64,000 nt of DNA from Pseudomonadota bacterium (GCA_030528565.1 JAUMYP010000008.1:3486-67485); one strand, 5' to 3'. Positions 16,806-26,578 are shown, counted from the first letter of the stretch. The notes: generated by a model not told the origin, from the letters alone. Program-made: numbers and translations.

Positions 16806-17633
16806 ATGAACCCTGTTCCTGACACGATCACCTTCATTGGCGGCGGCAATATGGCGCGCAGCCTGATTGGCGGCCTGATTGCCGCTGGCAAGGCGCCGGA
16901 AAAAATCCGCGTGGCCGAGCCGGTCGCGGCACTGCGGGAGGCGCTGGCTGCGGACTTTTCCGTGCAGGTATTTGCCGACGGCGCCGATGCGGTTGCAGAC
17001 AGCGGCATTTGGCTGCTGGCAGTCAAGCCGCAAGTGATGAAAAGCCTCTGTCAATCGCTGGCCGCACAGGCACAGGCACAAAAACCGCTGCTGGTATCGG
17101 TCGCAGCTGGTATCACCAGCGGGCAGATTGCAGGCTGGCTGGGCGGCGGGCTTGCCGTGGTGCGCACCATGCCCAATACCCCGGCGCTGCTTGGCGCTGG
17201 CGTAACCGGGCTATATGCCAACAGTCAAGTCACCCAATCCCAAAAACAGGCAGCCCAGGCCCTGTTGCAAGGCGCAGGCGCGACTGTCTGGATTGACGAT
17301 GAAAACCTGATGGATGCGGTGACCGCGGTTTCCGGCAGCGGCCCGGCCTATGTGTTTTTGCTGGCCGAAGCGATGCAGGCCGCAGGCGAGGCCGAAGGAC
17401 TGAGTGCAGAAGCCGCCCGCAGCCTGACCATCCAGACCCTGCTGGGCGCGGCCAGGATGCTGACCCATGACGATACCCCGGCTGCCGAACTGCGCCGCCG
17501 CGTCACCTCGCCAAACGGCACCACCCAGGCGGCGATCGAGAGCTTCGAGGCCGATGACTTTCGCGCCATTGTCGCCCGCGCCATCCATGCCGCCCGCCAG
17601 CGCGGCATTGAACTTGCCAAGGCCAATAACTGA
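16806..17633 (+). CDS. proC: pyrroline-5-carboxylate reductase
   Basis: The 275-aa protein starts with a Rossmann NAD(P)-binding motif (FIGGGNMARSLIGGL, residues 9-23). The P5CR signature occurs in the C-terminal half ('DAVTAVSGSGPAYVFLLAEAM' and then 'RRRVTSPNGTTQAAI'). It catalyses the last step of proline synthesis. The nearest upstream ATG is followed at once by a stop (ATG ACA TGA at 16801), so ATG 16806 is the start. It is divergent from pilT. The yggS gene, which often lies between pilT and proC, is absent here. Its stop overlaps the start of the next gene by one base. Confidence 0.95.
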   Translation: MNPVPDTITFIGGGNMARSLIGGLIAAGKAPEKIRVAEPVAALREALAADFSVQVFADGADAVADSGIWLLAVKPQVMKSLCQSLAAQAQAQKPLLVSVAAGITSGQIAGWLGGGLAVVRTMPNTPALLGAGVTGLYANSQVTQSQKQAAQALLQGAGATVWIDDENLMDAVTAVSGSGPAYVFLLAEAMQAAGEAEGLSAEAARSLTIQTLLGAARMLTHDDTPAAELRRRVTSPNGTTQAAIESFEADDFRAIVARAIHAARQRGIELAKANN

Positions 17634-18106
17634 TGAAAACCCTGCCGCTTGCCCTGTTTCTGGTGCTATCGCTCACTGCTTGCGGCCAGGATGCGCCACG
17701 CCCGGCTACGCCGGTCGGTCAGAATGCGCCGAGTCAGGCCGCCCGCGCTACGCTCGGCGATATGCAGCTGGAGGCGCGTCTGGTGCGCAGCAGTGATTTA
17801 AGCGAGGCCATCGCCCGGCAATACGGGGTGCGCCGCGATGCCGACAACTGGCTGCTCCTGGTTTCTCCGCGCAGCGCGGCAGGCGATGCCATCCCGGTTG
17901 ACGGCCTGCACTTGCAGGCGCATGCGGCAGCCCTTGCCGAAACCATGAAGCCGCTGGCACTGCGCCGTATCGACAGCGCCGGGTTCAGCGACTGGATTGC
18001 CGAAATCCATGCCAGTGCGCCGACCACCTTGCAGCTGGAAATCGACGCGCGCCGGGATACGGCCAGCGCGCAGCTGCGTTTCAGCCGCGACTTGCCCAGG
18101 CCCTGA
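17633..18106 (+). CDS. DUF4426-family lipoprotein
   Basis: A 157-aa protein with a lipoprotein signal peptide and lipobox (LTAC, Cys17). The mature part resembles DUF4426: an N-terminal 'AIARQYGVRRDADNWLLLV' strand-helix segment, a central domain, and a C-terminal 'LRFSRDL' strand. DUF4426 proteins occur next to proC in many gammaproteobacteria; their function is unknown. It is translationally coupled to proC (TGATG). Its last 26 bp overlap the 3' end of the convergent BtuF-like gene. Confidence 0.78.
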   Translation: MKTLPLALFLVLSLTACGQDAPRPATPVGQNAPSQAARATLGDMQLEARLVRSSDLSEAIARQYGVRRDADNWLLLVSPRSAAGDAIPVDGLHLQAHAAALAETMKPLALRRIDSAGFSDWIAEIHASAPTTLQLEIDARRDTASAQLRFSRDLPRP

Positions 18107-18875
18107 TAATCGCCGCCAGGGCGGCCAGGCCATCGCTCAGGGCGGCAGGGCCTGGTTGCAGAATCAGCGGCGATTTCACTTCGTGCAGCTCGCCATGTAT
18201 GACCGCCGGAATCTGTGCCCAGCCCGGACGCGCAGCGACAGTTTCCGGGCGAAATCTCTTGCCGCACCAGGAGCCGATGATGATGTCCGGTGCGCGGCGG
18301 ATGACTGCATCGCCATCGGCCAGAATGCGGTTTTTGGCCAGCGGCTCGGCGGCGTGTTCGGGAAAGATGTCATCACCGCCGGCCATCGCAATCAGCTCGC
18401 TGACCCAGCGAATACCGCTAATCATCGGCGTATCCCATTCCTCGAAATACACCCTGGGGCGCCGCGGCAGGCGTGCAGCCTCAGCCGCCACCGCGTCAAT
18501 ACCTTGCTGCAAGGCAGCGGCGTAATCATTGGCCTTGGCGCTCGCCCCCACCAGCGCGCCCAGCCTGCGGATGTAGTCAAGAATGCCCTCGACACTGCGG
18601 TGGTTGGCAATCCAGACCTCCACGCCGTGGCGGATGAGTTCGGCGGCGATATCGGCCTGGATATCGGAAAAGCCAATCACCAAATCCGGCTGCAAGGCCA
18701 GAATCGCGTCAGTCTTGGCGCAGGTAAAGGCACTGACCCTGGGCTTTTCACGCCGCGCCCGTGCTGGCCGCACGGTAAAGCCGGAAATGCCGACAATCCG
18801 GTCTTGCTCGCCCAGCGCGTACAGGGTTTCGGTGGGTTCTTCGGTCAGGCAGACGATGCGCCGCGGGCCAGTCAT
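18081..18875 (-). CDS. BtuF-like periplasmic-binding-fold protein without signal peptide
   Basis: The 264-aa protein has the class III binding-protein fold used for cobalamin and siderophores: N-terminal 'RIVCLTEEPTETLYALGEQDRIVGISGFT', then 'ILALQPDLVIGFSDIQADIA', and C-terminal 'RPDIIIG' and 'PGWAQIPAV' type elements. No signal peptide is present when it starts at ATG 18875, and the upstream frame is inside pdxH. Cytosolic homologues are annotated as cobalamin-binding proteins in related genera. No transporter permease or ATPase lies nearby. It follows pdxH by 19 bp and overlaps the DUF4426 gene tail-to-tail. The ligand is uncertain. Confidence 0.75.
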   Translation of the reverse strand: MTGPRRIVCLTEEPTETLYALGEQDRIVGISGFTVRPARARREKPRVSAFTCAKTDAILALQPDLVIGFSDIQADIAAELIRHGVEVWIANHRSVEGILDYIRRLGALVGASAKANDYAAALQQGIDAVAAEAARLPRRPRVYFEEWDTPMISGIRWVSELIAMAGGDDIFPEHAAEPLAKNRILADGDAVIRRAPDIIIGSWCGKRFRPETVAARPGWAQIPAVIHGELHEVKSPLILQPGPAALSDGLAALAAIIRAWASRG

Positions 18876-18894
18876 GGACAAGCGCCTGCACGCA

Positions 18895-19497
18895 TCAGGG
18901 GTAGAGCATGCGCTTGTGCCAGCGGTCATCGCTATCGCGCGCGTACAGCCAGCGCTCGTGCAGGCGGAACTTGGCGCCGTACCAGAACTCGATGGCATGC
19001 GGCACTACGCGGGTGCCCGACCAGGTTGGCGGACGCGGCACATCGCGGCCTTCAAATTCCTGCTCAAGCTGGGCAATGCGCGCCTCAAAAGTTTCGCGGC
19101 TGTCCAGCGTGCGTGATTGCTGCGAGGCCCAGGCGCCTATCTGGCTCATGTGCGGGCGGCTGGCGAAATAGGCATCGGCTTCGTCCGCGCTGACCGGCTG
19201 GGTAGCGCCTTCGATACGCACTTCGATACCGGCCTCGCCCAGATGCGGCCACCAGAACAGCAGCGCCGCCTGCGGGTTGGCGGCCAGCTCCGCGCCCTTG
19301 CGGCCATCGGTATGGCTGTAAAACACAAAGCCGCGCGCATCAAAATCTTTCAGCAGCACGATGCGCGCCGCAGGACGGCCTTGCGCATCGGCGGTGGCCA
19401 GCGTCATGCCGGTCGGCTCCGGCTCGCATTCACGGGCACGCGCAAACAGGCTGGCAAAGGTGTCGATGGCTTCGACAAGCAGAGATTCGGTATTCAT
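18895..19497 (-). CDS. pdxH: pyridoxamine/pyridoxine 5'-phosphate oxidase
   Basis: The 200-aa protein is PdxH. It has the FMN-binding split-barrel with '[19 protein letters not shown]' and '[19 protein letters not shown]', and the C-terminal signature '[14 protein letters not shown]'. It makes pyridoxal phosphate. The start ATG 19497 begins at the family N-terminus. It is divergent from aroK with only 17 bp between the start codons. It is probably co-transcribed with the downstream BtuF-like gene. Confidence 0.94.
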   Translation of the reverse strand: MNTESLLVEAIDTFASLFARARECEPEPTGMTLATADAQGRPAARIVLLKDFDARGFVFYSHTDGRKGAELAANPQAALLFWWPHLGEAGIEVRIEGATQPVSADEADAYFASRPHMSQIGAWASQQSRTLDSRETFEARIAQLEQEFEGRDVPRPPTWSGTRVVPHAIEFWYGAKFRLHERWLYARDSDDRWHKRMLYP

Positions 19498-19514
19498 TGC
19501 GGTATTGTCTCCCG
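19498..19514. promoter_or_regulatory. 17-bp divergent pdxH/aroK spacer with overlapping -10-like boxes
   Basis: TATTGT (19503-19508, plus) and GACAAT (19504-19509, minus) overlap and each ends exactly six bases before its ATG (aroK 19515, pdxH 19497). No Shine-Dalgarno is seen on either side. This would fit two leaderless divergent transcripts, but convincing -35 boxes are missing. Confidence 0.35.
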
Positions 19515-20072
19515 ATGAAGTCCGCAATGCACCCTGCAATCTTGCTGCACACATCTGCCAATCTGGTGCTTATCGGCCCGACGGGCGCGGGCAAGACTTC
19601 GATTGGCAAACGCCTGGCAGGCCAGCTCGGGCGGCGCTTTGTCGATACCGACCGCGAGCTGGAAAAGCGCACCGGCGCCAGCATTGCGCAAATTTTTGAC
19701 TGCGAGGGCGAGGCTGGCTTTCGGCGCCGTGAATCGCAGCTCTTGGCCGAACTCTTGGCCGCCCAAAACCTGCTGATTGCCACCGGCGGCGGCGTGGTTC
19801 TGGCTGCGGAAAACCGTACAGCCCTCGCCAGGCAGGCTTTCGTGATACATCTGCATGTCAGTGTCGCCGGGCAATTGCGCAGGCTGGCGCGCTGTCGCCA
19901 GCGCCCCTTGCTACAGCGTCCCGACCGCGAGCAGGCGCTCATGCAAATGGCCGCAGTCCGCAATCCGCTGTATGCACAAGTGGCCGACCTGCATTTTGAT
20001 ACCGAAGGCCACAGCCCGGATGAAGCCGCCCATCTCTTACAGCTATTACTGCAACAGCGGGAACGGACATGA
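19515..20072 (+). CDS. aroK: shikimate kinase
   Basis: The 185-aa protein is AroK. Walker A is [12 protein letters not shown] (about residues 21-32), followed by '[13 protein letters not shown]' (substrate Asp), 'GEAGFRRRE', 'ATGGGVVL' and the LID region 'RCRQRPLL'. It phosphorylates shikimate in chorismate synthesis. The start could be Met 19515 or Met 19527; I take the first because a -10-like box lies 6 nt upstream. It overlaps aroB by ATGA, the common aroK-aroB arrangement. Confidence 0.93.
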   Translation: MKSAMHPAILLHTSANLVLIGPTGAGKTSIGKRLAGQLGRRFVDTDRELEKRTGASIAQIFDCEGEAGFRRRESQLLAELLAAQNLLIATGGGVVLAAENRTALARQAFVIHLHVSVAGQLRRLARCRQRPLLQRPDREQALMQMAAVRNPLYAQVADLHFDTEGHSPDEAAHLLQLLLQQRERT

Positions 20073-21151
20073 ATACTGAATGTGTTGAGGTCGGCGGCCC
20101 TGCCCCCTACCGCATTGATATTGGCGCGGGGCTAGTGGGTGATGAGGCGCGCCTGGCCGCACACTGGCGTGGCCGCCATGCACTGGTACTGAGTGATACC
20201 CATATCGCCCCGCACCATGCACAAACATTGCTGGATGCGCTCGCCCGCGCCAGGCCGCAGGCCGATATTCGCCTGCACACGATTGCCGCCGGTGAAGCCT
20301 CGAAAACCCTGGCGAGTTTCTCCGGGGTGATTGACGCACTGGCCGCACAGGGCGCTACCCGCGATGCCTGCGTGTTTGCCCTCGGCGGCGGCGTGGTCGG
20401 GGATTTGGCCGGGTTTGCCGCCGCCTGCTGGATGCGCGGCATCGACTGCGTGCAGTTGCCGACATCACTGCTGGCGATGGTGGATTCCTCGGTCGGCGGC
20501 AAGACTGCGGTGGATATTCCCGCCGGCAAAAACCTGGTCGGCGCATTTCATCTGCCGCGTGCGGTCATCATCGACACCAACACCCTGCATACCCTGCCGC
20601 AGCGCGAAATCTCTGCCGGACTGGCCGAAGTGGTCAAATACGGCGCGATTTTCGATGCGCACTTCCTGGACTGGCTGGAGCAGCATGCCGAAGCATTGCT
20701 GGCGCTGGACGAGGCCGCGCTCAAATACGCCATCGCCGCCAGTTGCCGCTACAAGGCCGCCGTGGTCGCGCGCGACCCGTTTGAACATGGCGAGCGCGCC
20801 CTGCTCAATTTCGGCCATACCTTTGCCCACGCCATCGAGGCCGAACAAGGCTTCGGCGGACTGGTACATGGCGAGGCCGTCGCCATCGGCATGGTATTGG
20901 CCGCGCGCCTTTCCACCCGGCTCGGGCTTGCACCGCAACAACACGGCGAGCGTCTTGCCCGGCTACTGGCGCGGCTGCGGCTGCCGACGACGCTACCCAA
21001 AGGTCTGGATGCCGAAGCACTGCTGGCACGCATGCGGCTGGACAAAAAAGCCAGCGCCCACGGCCTGCGCTTTGTCCTCTGGCGCGGCGCCGGCAAGGCC
21101 GAACTCATCAGCGGTGTGGATGAGCAGGTGGTGCGCGAGATATTGCAATAA
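20069..21151 (+). CDS. aroB: 3-dehydroquinate synthase
   Basis: The 360-aa protein is AroB, the second enzyme of the shikimate pathway, which uses NAD+ and zinc. The signature '[19 protein letters not shown]' (about residues 108-126) and '[19 protein letters not shown]' are intact. The zinc ligands are visible in 'GLAEVVKYG', '[11 protein letters not shown]' and '[11 protein letters not shown]'. The start overlaps the aroK stop by 4 bp. It ends about 80 bp before the promoter of the S9 peptidase. Confidence 0.96.
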   Translation: MNTECVEVGGPAPYRIDIGAGLVGDEARLAAHWRGRHALVLSDTHIAPHHAQTLLDALARARPQADIRLHTIAAGEASKTLASFSGVIDALAAQGATRDACVFALGGGVVGDLAGFAAACWMRGIDCVQLPTSLLAMVDSSVGGKTAVDIPAGKNLVGAFHLPRAVIIDTNTLHTLPQREISAGLAEVVKYGAIFDAHFLDWLEQHAEALLALDEAALKYAIAASCRYKAAVVARDPFEHGERALLNFGHTFAHAIEAEQGFGGLVHGEAVAIGMVLAARLSTRLGLAPQQHGERLARLLARLRLPTTLPKGLDAEALLARMRLDKKASAHGLRFVLWRGAGKAELISGVDEQVVREILQ

Positions 21152-21233
21152 CAATCATCACTACCCGCAATCTCCCGGATGCCCGACAGTCCACCGGCGA
21201 CCGAGTCAAGTAGCGCAATTTATCCATCTCAAG

Positions 21234-21261
21234 TTGACGGACAGTTCAGCCCGGCTATCAT
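21234..21261 (+). promoter_or_regulatory. sigma70 promoter of the S9 peptidase gene
   Basis: TTGACG (21234-21239) and TATCAT (21256-21261) are 16 bp apart. The predicted start lies about 42 nt upstream of the ATG, and a GGAG Shine-Dalgarno sits 9 nt before it. Confidence 0.65.
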
Positions 21262-21309
21262 GCCTACTTCCGTTAAGCTCAACTTCAGATTAAGTCGGAG
21301 TACGTTTTA

Positions 21310-23325
21310 ATGAATCATCGTTCCCTCCTGATTACAGCCTGTGGCCTGCTTTTTTCCCAGTCACTGTTTGCCCGCGAGCCGATTCCGGCAGAGGCCTTTG
21401 CCCGCACGCCGGACATCCAGTCAGTTTCGATGAGCGCCGACGGCAAAAATCTGGTCGCACTGATTAAATCCCCGGCTGCCGGCAGCGAGGACACTGCGCT
21501 TGCCACCTGGGATCTGGACAATCTCTCCGCACCGCCCCATATCACCCCATCGGGTGACCGGATGAAGTTCATCGCCGCCAACGCAATGAAGGCCAATCGC
21601 GTACTGGTACTCGGCCGTCAGGAATGGACCGGACAGCTGGCCGGCTGCGGCGAGGGCAGGAGTACCGGCTCGACCAAGACGTTCGTCGTCAAACCCTATC
21701 TCACCGATGTGCAACAGCAGAAGTTCAACGAAGCCTTCGCCGACAACAGCCGCCGCATCGGCGTCAGCCGGGAGACCCAGCAATGCATGGAAATCAGCGG
21801 CAGCTCTTCGCTGGTCAACAGCCTGCCGCTGGATCCGGACAACGTCATCATCCGCCAGCTCAATAGCGCCAACCTGCAAAGCTATTACTACCTCTACAAC
21901 CTGCGCACGGATGAAACCAAGCTACTGTTCCAGGCCAATGGCCGCAGCTCACCGGGGCTGTTCAATCCGCGCAATGGCGAGGTGATGACGCGCGAACAAA
22001 TCGAGCCGGTTGGCGGCGACTTCGAACTGCGCATCTTTATCCGCAACCCGACCAGCGGCGAGTTTGAGCTGCACCAGAATCTCACCCGGAAACTCAGCGA
22101 GCGCATCGAAACCAGTTTCGTTGGCATTGATGAAGCCAGCGGCAAGTATTACGTGCTCTCGGATGCCGATTCCGACCTGGTGCAGGCGCGGATGTACGAC
22201 CCGGTTGCCCGCAAGTTTGATCCCGAGCCACTGGTGGCTCACCCGCAATACTCGATTGGCGGATTGGTGCTGGGTCGCCAGCCCAGCAATTTCAACAAGG
22301 TGCTCGGCTTCGTGGTGAATGGCCCGAGTCCGGAAGTCGTGTATGTCGACCCGCAGATGAAGGCCATCCACGATGGGCTGAAAAACAGCCATCCGGGCCA
22401 GAGCATTTCCATCGAGGATTACAACGATGATCTTTCCCGGGTGCTGTACAGCACCGAAAGCCCTCGCCATGCACCCAGCTATCACCTGCTGCTGGATCGC
22501 AAACAGGTCAAAACCCTGGGCAGCCAGCGCCCGTGGATCAAGGCCGATGATATCGGTGAGCAGCGCTGGGTAACCTACAAGGCCCGTGACGGCATGGAAA
22601 TCCCGGCAATTCTCGACCTTCCTGCCGGCTGGAAGCCCGGTGATGCACCACTGCCGGCGATTGTCCATCCGCATGGCGGCCCATGGGCACGTGATTACAC
22701 CGGCTGGGATCAATCCGGCTGGGTACCGTTCCTGACTTCGCGCGGCTATGCCGTGCTGCGCCCGCAATATCGTGGCTCGGCAGGGCTTGGACGCAACCTG
22801 TGGCGCGCCGGTGATGGTCAATGGGGTCTGAAAATGCAGGATGACAAAGACGATGCCGCCGCCTGGCTGGTCAAGGAAGGCATCGCTGCACCGGATCGGA
22901 TCGCCATCTTCGGCTATTCCTACGGCGGCTTCTCTGCCGCTGCCGCCGTGGTTCGTCCCGGCGGCCCGTTCCAATGCGCGATCTCCGGCGCTCCGGTGAC
23001 CGATCTTGCACGAATTGGCCGCAGCTGGAGTGACAACCGCCTGCAACGCATCCTGCAAGGCAGCACCGTGACCGGCATGGATCCAATGCGCAATACCGAC
23101 AAGGCCAGCATCCCGGTATTGCTCTATGTCGGCGACCGTGACGTCAGAACCCCGGCTTTCCATGCCCGCAACTTCTACGATGCGGTCAAAGGCAAGGTGC
23201 CGGCACGCTTCCAGCTGATTGCCGATATGCCGCACAGCATGCCGTGGTATCCACGTCATCAGACGCAAACCCTGAATCTCATCGAAAGCTTCCTCGCCAA
23301 CGAATGTGGCCCCGGCGGTTTGTAA
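21310..23325 (+). CDS. secreted S9-family prolyl oligopeptidase-like serine peptidase
   Basis: The 671-aa protein has a Sec signal peptide (about 1-21, cleavage after LFA), an N-terminal beta-propeller region and a C-terminal alpha/beta-hydrolase domain. The catalytic triad reads Ser537 (GYSYGG), Asp611 (VGDRDVRTP) and His642 (MPHSMPW), typical of the S9 dipeptidyl-aminopeptidase/acylaminoacyl group. It probably cleaves short peptides in the periplasm. A large TonB receptor follows, a pairing common in Xanthomonadaceae for nutrient peptides. Its stop codon forms the first base of a 20-bp hairpin repeat. Confidence 0.92.
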   Translation: MNHRSLLITACGLLFSQSLFAREPIPAEAFARTPDIQSVSMSADGKNLVALIKSPAAGSEDTALATWDLDNLSAPPHITPSGDRMKFIAANAMKANRVLVLGRQEWTGQLAGCGEGRSTGSTKTFVVKPYLTDVQQQKFNEAFADNSRRIGVSRETQQCMEISGSSSLVNSLPLDPDNVIIRQLNSANLQSYYYLYNLRTDETKLLFQANGRSSPGLFNPRNGEVMTREQIEPVGGDFELRIFIRNPTSGEFELHQNLTRKLSERIETSFVGIDEASGKYYVLSDADSDLVQARMYDPVARKFDPEPLVAHPQYSIGGLVLGRQPSNFNKVLGFVVNGPSPEVVYVDPQMKAIHDGLKNSHPGQSISIEDYNDDLSRVLYSTESPRHAPSYHLLLDRKQVKTLGSQRPWIKADDIGEQRWVTYKARDGMEIPAILDLPAGWKPGDAPLPAIVHPHGGPWARDYTGWDQSGWVPFLTSRGYAVLRPQYRGSAGLGRNLWRAGDGQWGLKMQDDKDDAAAWLVKEGIAAPDRIAIFGYSYGGFSAAAAVVRPGGPFQCAISGAPVTDLARIGRSWSDNRLQRILQGSTVTGMDPMRNTDKASIPVLLYVGDRDVRTPAFHARNFYDAVKGKVPARFQLIADMPHSMPWYPRHQTQTLNLIESFLANECGPGGL

Positions 23326-23344
23326 GAGCCTGTTCAAAGGCTCT
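23325..23344. repeat. dispersed 20-bp palindromic repeat, copy 1
   Basis: AGAGCCTGTTCAAAGGCTCT forms a 7-bp stem with a GTTCAA loop. Its first base is the last base of the S9 peptidase TAA stop. Identical copies occur at 47651 and 53717, each fused to a stop codon, with variants at 57455, 58542 and 32166. Confidence 0.85.
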
Positions 23345-23372
23345 AAGCCGCTATCAGGGTGCTTATCCCCAT

Positions 23373-23400
23373 GCCCCGGTGGTTCGCCATCGGGGCTTTT
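23373..23400 (+). terminator. rho-independent terminator after the S9 peptidase gene
   Basis: A 10-bp stem (GCCCCGGTGG with CCATCGGGGC, one G-U pair) has a stable TTCG tetraloop and is followed by TTTT. It lies about 50 bp after the stop, downstream of the 20-bp repeat. Confidence 0.9.
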
Positions 23401-23499
23401 CATATGCGGCGGATGCCGAAGCTAGCAATGAAAATGTGCTTCATTTCACAAAAACAAGAAGCATCCCCCGCATTCATAAAAAATTCATGCAAATGACTC

Positions 23500-23528
23500 T
23501 TGCCTGTACGAACAACTTCGTTTAAACA
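23500..23528 (+). promoter_or_regulatory. possible promoter of the TonB-dependent receptor
   Basis: TTGCCT (23500-23505) and TAAACA (23523-23528) are 17 bp apart, about 35 nt upstream of a GTG start that has an AGGA Shine-Dalgarno. The region from 23401 to 23565 is AT-rich for this genome and holds short imperfect inverted repeats such as GAAAATG/CATTTC near 23428-23446. Confidence 0.4.
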
Positions 23529-23565
23529 TTGTTAATCAACCTCCCATCACCCATGAGGACATGCA

Positions 23566-26454
23566 GTGAAGACCCATCGTAAATCTCACTCTCTAACCCG
23601 CCTGCCGCTGATCGTGGCAATGCTTGGCTGCCTATATGGTGTTTCCGCCCAGGCTCAGGAAGCTACCGATCAAAAGCCCGCCAGTGACGAGACCCGGGAA
23701 AAGTCCAACAAGGACTTGGGCACCATCACCGTCACCGGCTCGCTGCTGCGCCGCGTCGAATACGACACTGCCGCTCCGGTACAGGTCATCACTGCCGACA
23801 CCAATATCGCCGCTGGCCAAGTGGATGTGGCCGAATTCCTGCAGACCTCCAGCGTGGCAGCTGGCAGCACCCAGTTCTCCAACCAGTTCTCCGGCTTCGT
23901 CACCGAAGGCGGCATCGGCACCCAGACCGTCTCGCTGCGCGGCATGGGTGCCAACCGCAGCCTGGTACTACTGAACGGCAACCGCCCCGGCCCGGCCGGT
24001 ACCCGTGGTCAGGTTGGCGCCTTCGACCTCAACGTGATCCCGCAGGCTATCTTGCAGCGCGCCGAAGTGCTCAAGGACGGCTCCTCCTCGATCTACGGCT
24101 CCGATGCCGTCGCCGGTGTGGTCAACCTGATCACCCGCAAGAACATCAGCCGCCCGGAAGTTTCCTTCATGGTGCGCGCACCACAACACGGCGGCGGTGA
24201 ATCCTATGACCTTTCCGGTGCATTCGGCTGGAATCTCGGCAGCGGCAATATCGCCCTGGCCGCCAGCTACTACCAGCAGCAGCCGCTGAAGGTCAAGGAT
24301 CGCGATTTCTTCCGCTGCCCGCGCGACATGTACTGGGACGACTACGGCAACCGTCTTGACCGCGCCGATACCTCAATCAATGCCGGTACCGCCTACGAAG
24401 GCTGCCAGGGCTCGCTCTACAATGCCGTCATCGATGCCGATACCGGCGTGCGCTATGTGCCCTCGACCGATGGCAGCACGGTCGGCCCGATTCCCGGTTA
24501 CCGCCCGCGCACCCGAACCACCTATGCCAACTCCCCCAAGGCCTCGACCGATGAAGTGATCTACGGCGACTGGCAGGAGGAAGGCGATATCATTGCCTCG
24601 ACCAAGCGCTACAGCGTGTACGGCTCTTCCGACTTCAACTTCAGCAATGGCCTGGTCTGGACCAGCGAAGTGTTGCTCAACCGCCGCGAAACCCAGGCAC
24701 GCGACTTCCGCCAGTTCTTCCCGCTTATCGGCAGCGATTATGCCAACAGCCCCGGCTACAAGGCACCGGTTCCGAGCGGTCTGGCCATGCCGGTCATGCC
24801 GTTCCGCATGGATAACAATATCAAGGTAGATTTCTATTACCTGAATACTGCACTGGAAGGCGATCTGCCGTTTGCCGACTGGACTTGGAAGGCCAATACC
24901 TCCTATTCGCGCAGCAAGGGCAGCTACAGCTCACTGAACATTCGTGCCAGCGCCAGTGGTGATATCGAGCACAGCGATACTGCCCCCAGCCTCAATTACT
25001 TCGATCCCGGCTTCCTCAGCGGTCGCCGCATGGATGAACTGGTCAATGCCCTTGGTGTTTGGGACAAAGGAGTCACCATCTACGATCAATTCGTCTTCAA
25101 TGCCGTGGCCACCGGCGAGCTGTTCCAGCTGCCGGCCGGCGCCGTCGGTGCCGCCGTGGGGGCCGAATACCGCCGCTACAGCATCGACGACCAGCCCGGT
25201 GCCCTGTCGCGCAATGCCGACTCTTGGGGCCTGACCTCGGCCAATGTCACCAAGGGCAAGGACAACGTGAAGGAGCTGTTCTTCGAAACCGAAATCCCGC
25301 TGCTGAAGGGCAAGCCGGCAGTGGAATCGCTGACCCTGAACCTTTCCGCCCGCGCCTTCGACTACGATTCGCTGAAGGACAACGACAAGGTCTGGAAGCT
25401 CGGTCTTAACTGGCAGGTCATCCCCTCCCTGCGCCTGCGCGCCACCAAGGGCACCTCGTTCCGCGCCCCCGGCCTGTACGAGCTGTACCTCGGCAACCAG
25501 AGCGGCTTCCAGGGACAGCGCGCGATCGACCCCTGCATCGAATGGCGTGACAGCACCAACGAATACGTCCGTGCCAACTGCGCCGCAGCCGGCATTCCGG
25601 ATGACTACGCTGGCGCGAGCAGCTCGGCCACGGTCTATACCGGCGGCGGTGCCGGCCTGCTGCGTCCGGAAACCTCCAAGGCGTTCACTGCCGGCTTTGT
25701 CTGGACCCCGAGCTTTGCGCCGCTGAGCGTGGCGCTGGACTACTTCAACTACGAAGTCATCGACCAGATTTCCGAGTTGAGAGCTAGTAGCATTCTGGCA
25801 GGCTGCTACGGCTCACCGGTCTATCCGAACGAATTCTGCAGCCGCTTCGATCGCAATCCCGCAAGCCACGGCACCGCCCCGCACAAGATCGAAACCGTGC
25901 GCGCCAGCTACATCAATATCAACCGCCAGCAGGTGCGTGGATATGACCTTCTGGCCCGCTACGAAAACGATTACAGCTTCGGCAAGCTGGATGTCGAGGC
26001 TTCGGTCAGCTATCTCTTGGAAGATGCCTACCAGACTTTCTCCAGCGCCTCGGCCAGCGGCTATGAAACCAACGACTATGTCGGCGATATTGCCCGTCCG
26101 CGCACCGTAGGTAACATCCGTACCAACTTCAAGCGCAATGACTGGAGCTACACCTGGAGCATGGACTACGTCGGCGGTACCGATGCCATCTTCCGCAAGC
26201 CAGTGGTCGATTATTACCGCTTCAAGAATGCCAACCGCAATATCTCGTTGGCAGCCCGCATGTACCATACGGCTTCGGTGATGTACTCGGCTGACAAATG
26301 GTCGATGCTGTTCGGGGTACGCAATGTGTTCGACACCACCCCGCCGACCATTTCCTCCGGTGCCACCACCCGCTATGGCAACATCCCGGCCTTCGCCACC
26401 CAGTACGACTGGCTTGGCCGCACCTTCTTTGCCCGTTTCAACTACAAGTTCTGA
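23566..26454 (+). CDS. TonB-dependent outer-membrane receptor
   Basis: The 962-aa protein has a signal peptide (cleavage near AQAQE, about residue 30) and a TonB-box-like segment 'LGTITVTGS'. A plug domain follows ('TQTVSLRGMGANRSLVLLNGNR', 'AEVLKDGSSSIYGSDAVAGVVNLITRK'), then a long beta-barrel that ends in aromatic Phe ('FFARFNYKF'), as required for outer-membrane insertion. It belongs to the large TonB receptors of Xanthomonadaceae, often with oligopeptides or carbohydrates as cargo. Placement after a secreted S9 peptidase suggests peptides. I chose GTG 23566 because the nearby ATG at 23561 runs into a stop at once and an AGGA sequence is well spaced. Confidence 0.93.
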   Translation: MKTHRKSHSLTRLPLIVAMLGCLYGVSAQAQEATDQKPASDETREKSNKDLGTITVTGSLLRRVEYDTAAPVQVITADTNIAAGQVDVAEFLQTSSVAAGSTQFSNQFSGFVTEGGIGTQTVSLRGMGANRSLVLLNGNRPGPAGTRGQVGAFDLNVIPQAILQRAEVLKDGSSSIYGSDAVAGVVNLITRKNISRPEVSFMVRAPQHGGGESYDLSGAFGWNLGSGNIALAASYYQQQPLKVKDRDFFRCPRDMYWDDYGNRLDRADTSINAGTAYEGCQGSLYNAVIDADTGVRYVPSTDGSTVGPIPGYRPRTRTTYANSPKASTDEVIYGDWQEEGDIIASTKRYSVYGSSDFNFSNGLVWTSEVLLNRRETQARDFRQFFPLIGSDYANSPGYKAPVPSGLAMPVMPFRMDNNIKVDFYYLNTALEGDLPFADWTWKANTSYSRSKGSYSSLNIRASASGDIEHSDTAPSLNYFDPGFLSGRRMDELVNALGVWDKGVTIYDQFVFNAVATGELFQLPAGAVGAAVGAEYRRYSIDDQPGALSRNADSWGLTSANVTKGKDNVKELFFETEIPLLKGKPAVESLTLNLSARAFDYDSLKDNDKVWKLGLNWQVIPSLRLRATKGTSFRAPGLYELYLGNQSGFQGQRAIDPCIEWRDSTNEYVRANCAAAGIPDDYAGASSSATVYTGGGAGLLRPETSKAFTAGFVWTPSFAPLSVALDYFNYEVIDQISELRASSILAGCYGSPVYPNEFCSRFDRNPASHGTAPHKIETVRASYININRQQVRGYDLLARYENDYSFGKLDVEASVSYLLEDAYQTFSSASASGYETNDYVGDIARPRTVGNIRTNFKRNDWSYTWSMDYVGGTDAIFRKPVVDYYRFKNANRNISLAARMYHTASVMYSADKWSMLFGVRNVFDTTPPTISSGATTRYGNIPAFATQYDWLGRTFFARFNYKF

Positions 26455-26477
26455 GCTTGAAGGCAAAGTGCGATACC

Positions 26478-26503
26478 ACAAGGGCGGCTTCGGCCGCCCT
26501 TGT
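26478..26503 (+). terminator. strong hairpin after the TonB receptor
   Basis: A perfect 11-bp stem, ACAAGGGCGGC/GCCGCCCTTGT, has a TTCG tetraloop and starts 24 bp after the stop. No T-run follows, so it may terminate inefficiently or mainly protect the mRNA 3' end. Confidence 0.75.
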
Positions 26504-26550
26504 CATGAATACCTCCCCATAACACATTCCCACTCTCCCGCTTTTCAATA

Positions 26551-26578
26551 CTTGCAAGCCCCGCCTTGCCGCTACAAT
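26551..26578 (+). promoter_or_regulatory. promoter of the WGR gene and hemE; probable leaderless start
   Basis: TACAAT (26573-26578) ends six bases before ATG 26585. CTTGCA (26551-26556) is a fair -35 at 16 bp. There is no Shine-Dalgarno in the six bases between. Confidence 0.6.
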
